Source: Streptomyces cellostaticus (GTDB lineage Bacteria > Actinomycetota > Actinomycetes > Streptomycetales > Streptomycetaceae). Taken from it: DNA of 64,000 bases. Below, in pieces: positions 51,257-59,474 of the stretch. A model generated the notes under the pieces. It was not told the origin of the DNA. It did not search any database and was given only the letters and a program-made list of their open reading frames with translations. The position numbers and the translations under genes were made by a program. Numbering within the stretch: the stretch's first letter is position 1; each line of letters opens with the position of its first letter. Location: positions 1 to 64,000 of the forward strand of contig NZ_JALLIN010000028.1 of NCBI RefSeq assembly GCF_023630175.1, written 5' to 3'.

Positions 51257-51883
51257 TTAACCGGCACCCCGCCCGGACTCACGCGAACCGGGGCGGCCGG
51301 CCCCGCCCTGCTCCCCGCCCGTCAGCGGCGTCCTCGCCGGTGCCGTCCCGAGCTCGCGCTCCCGCCCCGCGGGCTCACCGGCCGGATCGGGGTGACGGGC
51401 CCGGTAGTAGGGGTTGTCGTGCGGCAGGGTCGAACCGACCCGGCCGTACATGCCGAAGGTCATCAGCAGCAGACCCACGATGAAACTGAAGATCACGTTC
51501 TGGATCCGGAACGCGAGGAAGTTGTAGTCGCCGTCCAGCAGGGCGAGGTTCAGGAAGCCGTTCAGCAGGAACAGCACGCCGAACACCATGTTCAGCGTGG
51601 ACGCCACGTTCCCGCCGATCACCATGCCCGCCAGCAGGATCACCCCGACGACGATGGACAGCACACTCAGCGTGCCGTTGGTGTTCAGCCCGATGACCGT
51701 GTCACCGCCCGTGTTGAAGAATCCGATCTGGTCGATCAGCCCCAGAATGCCGAAGACGAGCAGGAACACGCCGATCAGGCCGGCACCGATGCGGTAGACC
51801 GTGTTCAGCCGGTGGTCGACCGGCAGATGCTCGTCGAACCGGATCCGCCGTCGGGACCTGGTGTGCACTGCGTGTGTGGCCAT
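51257..51883 (-). CDS. DUF4383 membrane protein
   Basis: 208 residues with four membrane helices (YRIGAGLIGVFLLVFGILGL, LSVLSIVVGVILLAGMVIG, LNMVFGVLFLLNGFLNLALL and VIFSFIVGLLLMTFGMYGRV). The HRLNTVYRIGAG motif and the loop NTGGDTVIGLNTNGTLS are typical of DUF4383. The C-terminal 45 residues are hydrophilic. Function is unknown. Confidence 0.88.
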   Translation of the reverse strand: MATHAVHTRSRRRIRFDEHLPVDHRLNTVYRIGAGLIGVFLLVFGILGLIDQIGFFNTGGDTVIGLNTNGTLSVLSIVVGVILLAGMVIGGNVASTLNMVFGVLFLLNGFLNLALLDGDYNFLAFRIQNVIFSFIVGLLLMTFGMYGRVGSTLPHDNPYYRARHPDPAGEPAGRERELGTAPARTPLTGGEQGGAGRPGSRESGRGAG

Positions 51884-51999
51884 GTCCGCCTCCTCCGGGC
51901 GCTAGCGGAGGCCATCCGTCCCACCAGCATCCGCCCGACCACCCCGTACCGCCACCACACGGGTCGCCCGCCCGGGAACCGCGCCGGGCGCCCGGCGGC

Positions 52000-53394
52000 T
52001 CAGCGGCCGCCGCCGCGCTCCTCGCGGATCCGCGCCACCACGTCGGCCACCGTCCGCCGCACCGACTCCAACTCCGTCAGGAAGTGCCAGTAGTCCGGGT
52101 GCCGTCCCTCCAGCGAGCCGACCGCCCGCTCCACCCGGCCCACCGCCTCGTCCAGCGGACGCGCGTGCCGCGGATCGGGCGTCGTACGCCCCGACATGGC
52201 CAGGCGCTGGGCGTCCCGGATCGCGAACCGGGTCCGCTCCGTCTCCGCCTGCGGATCCTTCTGCACCGCGTTCAGCCGGGCGAGCCGGTCACCCGCGGCC
52301 GACACGGCCTCGTCGGTGCTGTTCAGCAGCGCCCGCACCGTCGACAGCAGCGACGTGGCGTCCGGCCACCGCTGTGCCTGGCGCGCCGCCTGCGCCTCGC
52401 GCAGCTTCAGCTCGGCCTGCCGCACGTTCTCCGCGGCCTGCGCCGGCACCTGCTGCAGATCCTGCCAGCACGCCGCCGCGAACCGCCGACGCAGCTCACT
52501 GAGCACCGGTTCGACCTGCCCCGCCCGGGTGGTCAGCGCCTGCGCCCGGGTGCGCAGACTGACCAGCCGGTGATCGATCTCCGCCGCCCGCTCCGGCAGC
52601 CGCTCGGCCTCGGCCCGGATCGCCGCGGCCTCCCGCTGCACCCGCTCGGCCCGCTCCAAGGTCTGCGGCACCCCGTGCTGCCCGGCGCCCTGGTTCAGCC
52701 TCGTCAGCTCCGGGGACAGCGAGGCGAGCCGGGCAGCCAGGTCGTCCGCCGACAGACCCTCGCCCCGTACGGCGTCCAGCGCGTTGCTCGCACCGAGCAG
52801 CGCCTGGCGGGCCCGCTCCACGGCCGGCGCGAGCCGGGCCAGCCGGGTCTCGGCCTTGCCCAGCAACGGCCCCAGCGAGCTGCCGAAACGGTCCAGCTCC
52901 TGCTTCACCCCGACCAGCTCGTCCTTGGCGGCGGTCAGCTCGCCGCGCGCCCGGGCTGCCGTGGCCGCCTCCAGGCCGTCACGGTCGAGGTCATGGGCGT
53001 CGACGGCCTGGATGTAGCGATGGCTGACCTCGTCGATCCGCGCGCCCAGCGCCTCGAAGTCGGCGACCACGCGTCGGGCGGCGGGGGAGTCGTCGACGGC
53101 GGTGATGGTCTCCACCGAGATCCGCAGATCCCGCTGGGCGGTGTCCAGTTCGTAGAACGCGGCGGCCGCGGCGTCCTTCGCGGCCTGGGCCTCGGCCCGC
53201 TGACTCTCCGCACGCCCGCCGAACCACCGCCGCGTGCCGCCCCCCGCGAACGCGGCCGGCAGTACCAGCGCGGCCACCACCGGCACACTCATCAGCGTCA
53301 GCACGTCACGCACGCCCGCGAACCCACGCCGGGTCCGTCCGGTCGGCGACGGCGGGTACGACTGCGTGGATGGCGTGCCCGGTGTCGCCCTCAC
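52000..53394 (-). CDS. coiled-coil-rich membrane protein, Streptomyces-type
   Basis: 464 residues from GTG with GGGAGAGGG upstream. One N-terminal membrane segment (VLTLMSVPVVAALVLPAAFA) is followed by about 400 residues of helical, Ala/Arg/Glu-rich sequence with heptad periodicity (AAKDELVGVKQELDRFGSSL). The layout resembles single-pass proteins with a long cytoplasmic coiled coil, such as the septation-ring regulator EzrA, but I see no diagnostic motif. A structural or division-related role is only a guess. Confidence 0.82.
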   Translation of the reverse strand: MRATPGTPSTQSYPPSPTGRTRRGFAGVRDVLTLMSVPVVAALVLPAAFAGGGTRRWFGGRAESQRAEAQAAKDAAAAAFYELDTAQRDLRISVETITAVDDSPAARRVVADFEALGARIDEVSHRYIQAVDAHDLDRDGLEAATAARARGELTAAKDELVGVKQELDRFGSSLGPLLGKAETRLARLAPAVERARQALLGASNALDAVRGEGLSADDLAARLASLSPELTRLNQGAGQHGVPQTLERAERVQREAAAIRAEAERLPERAAEIDHRLVSLRTRAQALTTRAGQVEPVLSELRRRFAAACWQDLQQVPAQAAENVRQAELKLREAQAARQAQRWPDATSLLSTVRALLNSTDEAVSAAGDRLARLNAVQKDPQAETERTRFAIRDAQRLAMSGRTTPDPRHARPLDEAVGRVERAVGSLEGRHPDYWHFLTELESVRRTVADVVARIREERGGGR

Positions 53395-53569
53395 ATCCCT
53401 CTCCCGTGCTGTGGTCCGCACTGCCTCGTGCCATTCTCCCACCTGTTGAAGACGAACACACGAGCCGATCAGTTCGCCGGTGGCCGAGGACTCTCTCCGG
53501 CCGCGCGCGGAACGCACTCCGGGCGCGGACACGAGGCGGGCCTGGCCCGCCCGCACGCGCGGCTCGGGC

Positions 53570-53600
53570 TTGCAGGGCGGAGGCGGGGACAATGTAGGCT
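53570..53600 (+). promoter_or_regulatory. tentative promoter of the tRNA gene
   Basis: TTGCAG (53570-53575) and TAGGCT (53595-53600) are 19 bp apart and end 14 bases before the tRNA. The spacing is long, so this is a weak call. Confidence 0.4.
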
Positions 53601-53614
53601 GTCGACCTGTTCCC

Positions 53615-53689
<75 letters not shown>

Positions 53690-53707
53690 AGAGGATCTGA
53701 GAAGGCT

Positions 53708-53735
53708 GCCCGGCCCCCGCTCGCGGGGGCCGGGC
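53708..53735 (+). terminator. terminator of the tRNA-Val gene
   Basis: GCCCGGCCCCCG and CGGGGGCCGGGC form a 12-bp stem with loop CTCG, about 20 bases after the tRNA, followed by CTTCTGCTTC. Confidence 0.88.
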
Positions 53736-54079
53736 CTTCTGCTTCGAGGCGGGGCGGGTCCGTAGCCCGGCCGGACGCCGGTGATCACCTGTGCGGGGCC
53801 ATCGGTGCCCGGCCGGGGTGCGGGGGCCCGGTGGTGGAAGTGCCATGGGTCTGCGGGCCGTTCTGCAGTGCTCCGGTTCCCCTTTCTCATGCTTCGCGAC
53901 AGTTGTGGGGCCCGCCGCGGGGAAGGAAGACAACACGTGAACGGTCCGAACGTCACCGCCCGGCGGTCCCGTGTCGGGCCCCGGGTCCTGCTCGGCTCCG
54001 CCGCCATGGCGGCCGCGCTCGCCGGCCAGGCGCTGGCCCTCTCGCCCGCCGCCCGGCGCGGCCCTCGGGCCGTGATGCC
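53736..54079. other. 344-bp gap after the tRNA terminator
   Basis: Near its end, from GTG 53937 after GGAAGGAAG, a frame reads MNGPNVTARRSRVGPRVLLG then a hydrophobic segment (SAAMAAALAGQALAL), like the start of an exported protein. It then runs through the downstream terminator with no further coding character. It may be a truncated gene. Nothing else is visible. Confidence 0.35.
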
Positions 54080-54112
54080 GAGGACCCCGGCGGTACGACC
54101 GCCGGGGTCCTC
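54080..54112. terminator. terminator beyond the 117-residue hypothetical gene
   Basis: A 15-bp perfect stem (GAGGACCCCGGCGGT and complement) with loop ACG lies 30 bases past the stop codon of the minus-strand gene. Confidence 0.85.
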
Positions 54113-54141
54113 CCGCGCGCACCCGGCTGACCGGGCGCGCG

Positions 54142-54495
54142 TCAGTCCTGCTCCGTCCGCTCCTTCCCGGGCGTCTCGGGCGCGTGCTTCAGCCTGCTGC
54201 GGGCGTCCACCCGGTCCGGGCCGGTGAGGTCCGACCAGTAGCGGTGGGTGCTGACGAACACCGCGAGCTCGTGCTCGCGCTGCCGCAGCTTCTCCACCTC
54301 CGCCTGTTCGTCCTCGGTCCACCCGGGGGACGCGGACCGCTCGATCCTGCGCCACCCGTTGTCGTCGCTGAAGCCGTCCAGCGGCTCGACGGACCAGGGG
54401 AGCCGCCTCAGCAAGGCCGACAGTTCGGCCCGTATCTGGTGCAGCTCCTCCTGACCGGCGAGCAGGTCACTCGGAAAGTCATAGGACGTACCCAC
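54142..54495 (-). CDS. conserved hypothetical protein of Streptomyces
   Basis: 117 residues, GTG start (MGTSYDFPSDLLAGQEELHQ). It is hydrophilic and helical in its first half (RAELSALLRRLPWSVEPLDG) with conserved-looking aromatic stretches (DNGWRRIERS, HRYWSDLTG). No domain, signal or membrane segment is recognised. It stands alone between the tRNA region and the ketopantoate-reductase-like gene. Confidence 0.8.
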   Translation of the reverse strand: MGTSYDFPSDLLAGQEELHQIRAELSALLRRLPWSVEPLDGFSDDNGWRRIERSASPGWTEDEQAEVEKLRQREHELAVFVSTHRYWSDLTGPDRVDARSRLKHAPETPGKERTEQD

Positions 54496-54567
54496 GTGAC
54501 AATGCTACGCCTGTTCGATTTTGGGTGGCGAGGCCGTTCCCGGAGTTCATTCGAACGGGTGATCGGC

Positions 54568-55530
54568 TCAGTGGCCGCTCTCGCGCAGTTCCCCGACCAG
54601 CCGGGCCGCGACCGGCACCGGTACGCCGTGCCGGTCCGCCGCGCGCAGCAGCGCCCCGCCGATGGCGTCGAGTTCGAGCGGCCGGCCCGCCTCGGCGTCG
54701 CGCTGCATGGAGGACCGGGTGGCGGCGGGGAAGGCGGCGTACCGGGCCAGGGCCGCGGCGGGGTCGGCGGGAGCGCCGCAGGCGCGGCTGACCGCGGCCG
54801 TCTCGGCGACCAGTGACCGCAGCTCCTCGTCGTGCCGGGAGCGCACCTCGCCGAGGGGGAGGGCGTAGCGCGTGGTGAGCAGGGCCAGGGGGGCGAGGAA
54901 CGCCATCTTGGCCCAGAGCGCGGCCGTCTCGTCCTCGACGACCCGGACGGTGGGGCCGGCGCCGGACAGGGCCGCGGCGAGGGCGGTCAGCCGCGGCCGG
55001 GGCGCGGTGTCGCTCGCCAGGTCGATCTCCGCGAAGGGGCTGTCGTGCCGGAGGACGCCCGGCGCGGTCCGGGTCGACTCCACCCGGATCACCGCCGGGG
55101 CGACGAGGTCGGGGCGGTAGCGGGCGCGCAGGGCGGCGGGGTGCTCGACTCCGTTGAGGAGCGGTACGAGGAGGGCGTCGCCGAGCGCTGCCGCCGGGAC
55201 GCGGGCGAGGGCGTCGTCCAGGCCGGTGTGCTTGACGGCGACCAGGCAGGCGTCCACCGGTTCGCGCAGTTCGGTGTCGGCCGCCACGGGCGCGGTGAAG
55301 TCGCCGAACCGGTGGCTGCGGACCTGGATTCCGCCGGCGCGCAGGGTGCTCGCGGTGTCCTCGCGGGCCAGGCAGATGACGCGGTGCCCGGAACAGGACA
55401 GGAGGGCGGCGAGGAGGCCGCCGACACCGCCGGGGCCCAGCACGGCCACGGTCAGGCCCGGCCGCTCCGGCCGCTCGGCCCGTGCCGTCTTCGTGGCCGG
55501 TCCGGACGTTCCGGTCTGCTTCGTCGTCAT
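54568..55530 (-). CDS. panE: ketopantoate reductase-family (ApbA/PanE) oxidoreductase
   Basis: 320 residues from the ATG giving MTTKQTGTSGPATK (GAGAGGAA 8 bases upstream). The NADP-binding motif is VAVLGPGGVGGLLAALLS. The KxxxxT-type catalytic Lys region is LVAVKHTGLDDA, with LLNGVEH and, late, KMAFLAPLALLTTRYALPLG. In pathway terms it would reduce 2-dehydropantoate to pantoate for coenzyme A synthesis. Several paralogues exist in Streptomyces with other substrates, so the symbol is provisional. Confidence 0.85.
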   Translation of the reverse strand: MTTKQTGTSGPATKTARAERPERPGLTVAVLGPGGVGGLLAALLSCSGHRVICLAREDTASTLRAGGIQVRSHRFGDFTAPVAADTELREPVDACLVAVKHTGLDDALARVPAAALGDALLVPLLNGVEHPAALRARYRPDLVAPAVIRVESTRTAPGVLRHDSPFAEIDLASDTAPRPRLTALAAALSGAGPTVRVVEDETAALWAKMAFLAPLALLTTRYALPLGEVRSRHDEELRSLVAETAAVSRACGAPADPAAALARYAAFPAATRSSMQRDAEAGRPLELDAIGGALLRAADRHGVPVPVAARLVGELRESGH

Positions 55531-55624
55531 GAGGGAGTTCCTCTCGTCGGTCGGCCCCGGGGGTCGGTGGCCGCCTTCGGCGTGATCATCGCAGGGCCGG
55601 GGGCGTCGCGGGAGACTTGGGGGC

Positions 55625-55858
55625 ATGTGCCGGAGTATCAAGACGCTGCGCCCGCCCGTGCTGCCCGACGAGGCCACCGAGGACGACATCCACGCCGCCG
55701 CGCTGCAGTACGTGCGGAAGGTCTCGGGGTTCCGGGCGCCCGCCGCTCACAACCGCGAGGTGTTCGAACGGGCCGTGGAGGCCGTGGCGGCGGCCACGGC
55801 GGAACTGCTCGGGGGGCTGGAGGTGCGAGGGCGGGCGGTGCGGACGGCGGCGGAGTAG
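55625..55858 (+). CDS. DUF2277 protein
   Basis: 77 residues; MCRSIKTLRPPVLPDEATED and the motif AALQYVRKVSGFRAP are diagnostic of DUF2277, a small, mostly helical family widespread in Actinobacteria. Function is unknown. Divergent from the ketopantoate-reductase-like gene with about 95 bp between them. Confidence 0.9.
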   Translation: MCRSIKTLRPPVLPDEATEDDIHAAALQYVRKVSGFRAPAAHNREVFERAVEAVAAATAELLGGLEVRGRAVRTAAE

Positions 55859-56299
55859 GAAGCGCCCGGGCGTCGTGACCGGCGCCTCGGCGGCCGGACG
55901 TCCGTCCGGGCGGCAGCGCCCGCGGCCGGGCCCGCCTCGGTCTCGGGTGCGCCGCGCCCGATCGTCCGACGGACGATCACGTCGGGCTGCCCGCACGGTG
56001 GCGGAGGTGGGGGTCCACCCGCGGCCCGCGCGGCCCGAGTGGCGGCGGGCGGCTGTGCGGGGCGGCCGCGCAGGGAGTGGATTCGGTCACATTTTCGGCC
56101 CGGAGTGCGGCGGGGAGCGCCCCGCCACGTGCGCTCGCGCCCGGAAGGGCGCCGTGAGCGCACGCGAAACCATGGCCAAATGTTGAACTTGCAAGCATCG
56201 ATTAGGTGCACCTAACCTGGGTCTCCATTCGGTACCGCCGCCCCCATGACCGGTCCGTCCCCGGCCGGTCCGACCGAACCGAAGAGGAGATCCCCCCTC
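55859..56299. other. 441-bp gap upstream of doxX
   Basis: A 19-bp dyad (GATCGTCCG-A-CGGACGATC, 55960-55978) could be an operator or terminator for the DUF2277 gene. The right part (56183 onward) holds the doxX promoter and iron box. The middle has no gene. Confidence 0.5.
56189..56220 (+). promoter_or_regulatory. doxX promoter with iron box (IdeR/DmdR type)
   Basis: -35 TTGCAA (56189-56194) and -10 TAACCT (56213-56218) have an 18-bp spacer. The 19-bp site 56202-56220, read on the minus strand as CCAGGTTAGGTGCACCTAA, matches the IdeR/DmdR consensus TTAGGTTAGGCTCACCTAA at 15 of 19 positions and overlaps the -10 region. Repression by iron-loaded DmdR1 is therefore likely. Confidence 0.72.
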
Positions 56300-56752
56300 A
56301 TGTCCGCACGTCTCAACTCCGCTCAGCCGTACGCCATCGGGCTGTTCCGCGTGGTCGTCGGCCTGCTGTTCACCGTGCACGGCGCCGCCTCGCTGTTCGG
56401 CGTCCTCGGCGGTGCCATGGGCACCCACGGCGGGACCGTCGACGCCGGCACCTGGCCCGGCTGGTACGCGGCGGTGATCCAGCTCGTCGCCGGCGGCCTC
56501 GTCCTGCTCGGCCTCGGCACCCGTGGCGCCGCGCTGGTCGCCTCGGGCTCGATGGCGTTCGCCTACTTCGACGTCCACCAGCGGGCCGCGCTGTGGCCCA
56601 TACAGAACGGCGGCGAGCTGTCGGTGCTGTTCTGCTGGGCGTTCCTGCTGCTGGTCTTCACCGGTTCCGGCGCCTTCGGCCTGGACCGGCTGGTCCGGCG
56701 CACGGCGACCGTCCGGAGGTCCCGCACCGAACAGGCGCCGATGGCGGCCTGA
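56300..56752 (+). CDS. DoxX-family membrane protein
   Basis: 150 residues with four membrane helices (AIGLFRVVVGLLFTVHGAAS first, FCWAFLLLVFTGSGAFGLDR last). The motif RVVVGLLFTVHGAA and the short loop FDVHQRAALWPIQNGGEL are typical DoxX features. DoxX proteins in Actinobacteria act in redox and envelope stress with thiol- or oxygen-linked partners. An iron box overlaps the promoter, so the gene is likely derepressed under iron limitation. Confidence 0.9.
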   Translation: MSARLNSAQPYAIGLFRVVVGLLFTVHGAASLFGVLGGAMGTHGGTVDAGTWPGWYAAVIQLVAGGLVLLGLGTRGAALVASGSMAFAYFDVHQRAALWPIQNGGELSVLFCWAFLLLVFTGSGAFGLDRLVRRTATVRRSRTEQAPMAA

Positions 56753-56802
56753 CCCGATCGCCGGGGCACTGCATCAAGGTGCCCGGGCAGGGCATACGGA
56801 AA

Positions 56803-56842
56803 ACGGCGCCCCACCCCGCTCCCGCGCGGGGCGGGGCGCCGT
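56803..56842 (+). terminator. terminator of doxX
   Basis: ACGGCGCCCC-A-CCCCG and CGGGG-C-GGGGCGCCGT form a long stem (one mismatch) with an 8-base loop, 50 bases after the stop codon. Confidence 0.82.
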
Positions 56843-56974
56843 CGGGCTCGCCGGGTGTGAAGGGCCCGAAAAACAGGGTGACGATCACGTGCGCCCCTGG
56901 GAACCTCCTGTCACACCCGCGGCGTACGCTGTATGGCTGTCATGGGGGGAGTCACGGGGGAACGGGGAGCAGTC

Positions 56975-57586
56975 GTGTGGGAGAGCCTGGGGTCGCTGGC
57001 CGCCGGCCCGTGGATCTACGTCATGGTGGCCCTGTCGGTGCTGCTCGACGTCTTCCTGCCGGTGCTGCCGAGCGGTGTCCTCGTCATCACCGCGGCCACG
57101 GCGGCGGCCGCCGGCTCGGGTGCCGCGACGGGGCAGGTCCCGCACGAGGTGCCGGACATACTCGCCCTGATCCTCTCCGCCGCGACCGCCTCGCTCCTCG
57201 GTGACGTCGCCGCCTACCGGCTCGCCTGGCGGGGCGGCGAGCGCCTGGACCGGGCGATAGGCCGGTCCAGGCGGCTGACGGTCGCGCAGGAACGTCTCGG
57301 CGAGGCCCTGTCCCGGGGCGGCGGGGCCCTGGTGGTGCTCGCCCGGTTCGCGCCGGCCGGCCGCTCGGTGGTGTCCTTCTGCGCGGGTGCGGCGCACCGC
57401 CGGGCCCGCGACTTCGTCCCCTGGTCCGCGCTGGCCGGGCTGTCCTGGGCCGCCTACAGCGTCGCCCTCGGCTACTTCGGCGCCCGCTGGCTGGGTGCCA
57501 CCTGGCTGGCCACCGGCGTCTCGGTGGCCGCGCTGGTCGGCGCGGGTGCGGCGGCCGGGTTCCTGGTGCGGCGGCGTCCGGCGTAG
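56975..57586 (+). CDS. DedA/SNARE-associated-domain membrane protein
   Basis: 203 residues from GTG, GGGGAG 5 bases upstream; an ATG at 56942 would extend the N-terminus by 11 codons. The signature VLLDVFLPVLPSGVLVITAA, the loop FAPAGRSVVSFCAGAAH (DedA box with the conserved Arg) and SWAAYSVALGYFGAR are present, with about five membrane segments. DedA proteins are lipid scramblases or flippases needed for envelope homeostasis. Confidence 0.88.
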   Translation: MWESLGSLAAGPWIYVMVALSVLLDVFLPVLPSGVLVITAATAAAAGSGAATGQVPHEVPDILALILSAATASLLGDVAAYRLAWRGGERLDRAIGRSRRLTVAQERLGEALSRGGGALVVLARFAPAGRSVVSFCAGAAHRRARDFVPWSALAGLSWAAYSVALGYFGARWLGATWLATGVSVAALVGAGAAAGFLVRRRPA

Positions 57587-57693
57587 CGGTCCGGCCGCCG
57601 GCCGCCGCGGTGCTCCCCGGGGCTCGCGTACCGCCGCCCTCCCCGGACGCCGGTGCGCGGCGGCCGGAGAGGGCTGTGGGGGGAGGGGGGCGG

Positions 57694-58338
57694 TCAGCAG
57701 CTCGCCAGGTAGTTCGTCAGCGCGGACTTCTCCGCCGAGTCGACCGACAGGTCGTAGTAGTACTTCACCTGCACCCAGGCGCGGACGTACGTGCAGCGGT
57801 ACGCGGTGCGCGACGGCATCCAGGTGGCCGGGTCCTGGTCGCCCTTGGCCTGGTTGACGTTGTCGGTGACGGCGATGAGCTGCGGGCGGGTCAGGTCGTT
57901 GGCGAAGGCCTGCCGTTGGGCGGTGGTCCACTTGCTCGCGCCGGAGTCCCAGGCCTCGGCCAGCGGCACGAGGTGGTCGATGTCGACGTCGGAGGCGGCG
58001 GTCCAGGTGGCGCCGTCGTAGGGGGAGTACCAACTGCCGCTGGTGGCGGCGCAGGAGGAGTTGGTGACGACGTTCGTGCCGTCCCGCTTCAGGACCGTCT
58101 CGCGGGTGTTGCAGGTGCCGCTGATGGTGATCCAGTGGGGGAACAGGTCGCGGTTGTAGCCGGTGCGGTTCTCGGTGGCCACGGTGAGCTGGGAGAGGTA
58201 GCTGCGGGCGGTGGCGCCGCTGACCGGCGTGGGCAGGGCGGCGGAGGCGCTCGGCGCGTCGAGGAGGGCGACGGATCCCATCAGTGCGCTGAGGGCGGCG
58301 AGTATGCTCAGCCGTCGACGCGCGTAGAACCGGGGCAT
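57694..58338 (-). CDS. secreted HNH-type nuclease (DUF1524 family)
   Basis: 214 residues with a signal peptide (basic MPRFYARRRLSILAALSALM, cleavage probably after SASAA). The core contains the metal-binding motif DVDIDHLVPLAEAWDSGASK and, later, RPQLIAVTDNVNQAKGDQDP, typical of HNH/GmrSD-type (DUF1524) nucleases. Conserved Cys pairs suggest disulfides. As a secreted enzyme it probably scavenges nucleic acid or acts as an extracellular DNase. Confidence 0.9.
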   Translation of the reverse strand: MPRFYARRRLSILAALSALMGSVALLDAPSASAALPTPVSGATARSYLSQLTVATENRTGYNRDLFPHWITISGTCNTRETVLKRDGTNVVTNSSCAATSGSWYSPYDGATWTAASDVDIDHLVPLAEAWDSGASKWTTAQRQAFANDLTRPQLIAVTDNVNQAKGDQDPATWMPSRTAYRCTYVRAWVQVKYYYDLSVDSAEKSALTNYLASC

Positions 58339-58492
58339 GCGAACTCCCTTGTGGGGTGGGGGTGTTGGAGCGCGGGCGTGGGAATGCTCGCGCTGCCGTG
58401 TTGCCGTTCGGTGAGCGCTCGGTTAGAAGCTAATGTCGCGTGCATGACACGACAAGGTTCGAGGTCGAACTTTCGATCCCGTACGATGGACG

Positions 58493-58598
58493 GCGCAGAA
58501 GGGGAGTAGCCCTTCGCCGGACCGTCGACATACTGCTCAGCGAGCCTGAGCCGGCGCCCGGAGGCGGCCCCGCGGGGACCGCCGGCGAGACCTTCGGC
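58493..58598 (+). ncRNA. yybP-ykoY manganese riboswitch
   Basis: The leader has the hallmarks of the yybP-ykoY aptamer: GAAGGGGAGTAGC (58498 onward) in the first arm, GTCGACATACTGC in the middle and GGCGAGACCTTC (58584-58595) closing the P1 helix with GAAGG. These match the loops that hold Mn2+ in the Lactococcus yybP structure (AAGGGGAGUAGC, GUUGACAUAC, AGCAAGACCUU). A further GC-rich segment (58600-58700) could be the expression platform. It lies about 115 bp before the GDT1-type exporter gene and should switch it on when Mn2+ is high. Confidence 0.9.
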
Positions 58599-58711
58599 AA
58601 GCAGTGCACGCCCGTGCCCCGAGGCGCGGGCGCCGAGTGCGCTGCCGTGCCGAGGTGTCCTTTGTGAGGTGCAGAGCTCTCGGTGGGGCAGCCCCGACCG
58701 ATTGAGGGACC

Positions 58712-59293
58712 TTGATCAGCATCACCGTGACGGCGCTCGTCTTCGGCGTCGTCTTCCTCGCCGAACTGCCGGACAAGACCGCGCTCGCCGGGCTCGTCCT
58801 CGGCACCCGCTACCGCGCCTCGTACGTCTTCGCGGGTGTCGCCGCCGCCTTTCTGCTGCACGTCGTGCTCGCCGTCGCCGCCGGCAGCGTGCTGACCCTG
58901 CTCCCGCAGCGGATCGTGCACGCGCTCACCGGTGCGCTCTTCCTCGCCGGTGCGGCGGTGCTGCTGCTGAAGAGGGACGAGGGCGAGGAGGAGATCAAGA
59001 AGCCCGCCGACCAGTCCTTCTGGAAGGTCGCCGGCACCGGCTTCATGCTCATCCTGGTCGCCGAGTTCGGCGATCTCACCCAGATCATGACCGCCAACCT
59101 CGCCGCCCGCTACGACGACCCGCTCTCCGTCGGCCTCGGCGCGGTCCTCGGCCTGTGGGCCGTCGCGGGGCTCGGCATCGTGGGCGGGAAGGCCCTGATG
59201 AAGCGGGTGCCGCTGCGGCTGATCGCGCGGATCGCGGCGCTGCTGATGCTGGGCCTGGGCGTGTGGAGTCTGTACGAGGCCATCGCCGGCTGA
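58712..59293 (+). CDS. TMEM165/GDT1-type (UPF0016) manganese exporter
   Basis: 193 residues from TTG with GAGGGA upstream. Two repeats each carry an acidic signature in a membrane helix: FLAELPDKTALAGLVL (18-23 ELPDKT, usually ExGD[KR][ST]) and LVAEFGDLTQIMTANLAAR. About six membrane segments are predicted, with a central charged loop (LLKRDEGEEEIKKPADQS). Such proteins exchange Mn2+ or Ca2+ for protons. The manganese riboswitch upstream supports manganese export. Confidence 0.93.
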   Translation: MISITVTALVFGVVFLAELPDKTALAGLVLGTRYRASYVFAGVAAAFLLHVVLAVAAGSVLTLLPQRIVHALTGALFLAGAAVLLLKRDEGEEEIKKPADQSFWKVAGTGFMLILVAEFGDLTQIMTANLAARYDDPLSVGLGAVLGLWAVAGLGIVGGKALMKRVPLRLIARIAALLMLGLGVWSLYEAIAG

Positions 59294-59474
59294 GCGAACG
59301 GACGGTGCACACCCGCGGTGGCGGTGGCGGTACCGCGACATGTTTTGTACCGTGAGGGAACAAAGGGGCTCCCGTCCGTTCTCCCTGACCGGCGGGCGGG
59401 GCCCTTTCGTCTTCCGTCCCCGCCCCGCCCTGTCGTTCCGTATCCCGGGGCGCCCCTACCAGGAGGAGCCGCCG
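59294..59474. promoter_or_regulatory. 181-bp region upstream of the HAD gene
   Basis: It holds a TTTGT...ACAAA dyad (about 59344-59363) and a hairpin with 8-bp arms GGGCGGGG and CCCCGCCC. The former could be an operator and the latter a terminator or leader hairpin. The calls are weak. Confidence 0.35.

Noticed and set aside
53937..54227. A short frame after the tRNA with a hydrophobic N-terminus
   Set aside because: It runs through a perfect terminator hairpin (54080-54112) and into the antisense of the next gene. At most it is the truncated start of an exported protein.
58440..58667. A 75-codon frame upstream of the GDT1-type gene
   Set aside because: It lies on top of the riboswitch and the composition reflects structured RNA rather than a protein.
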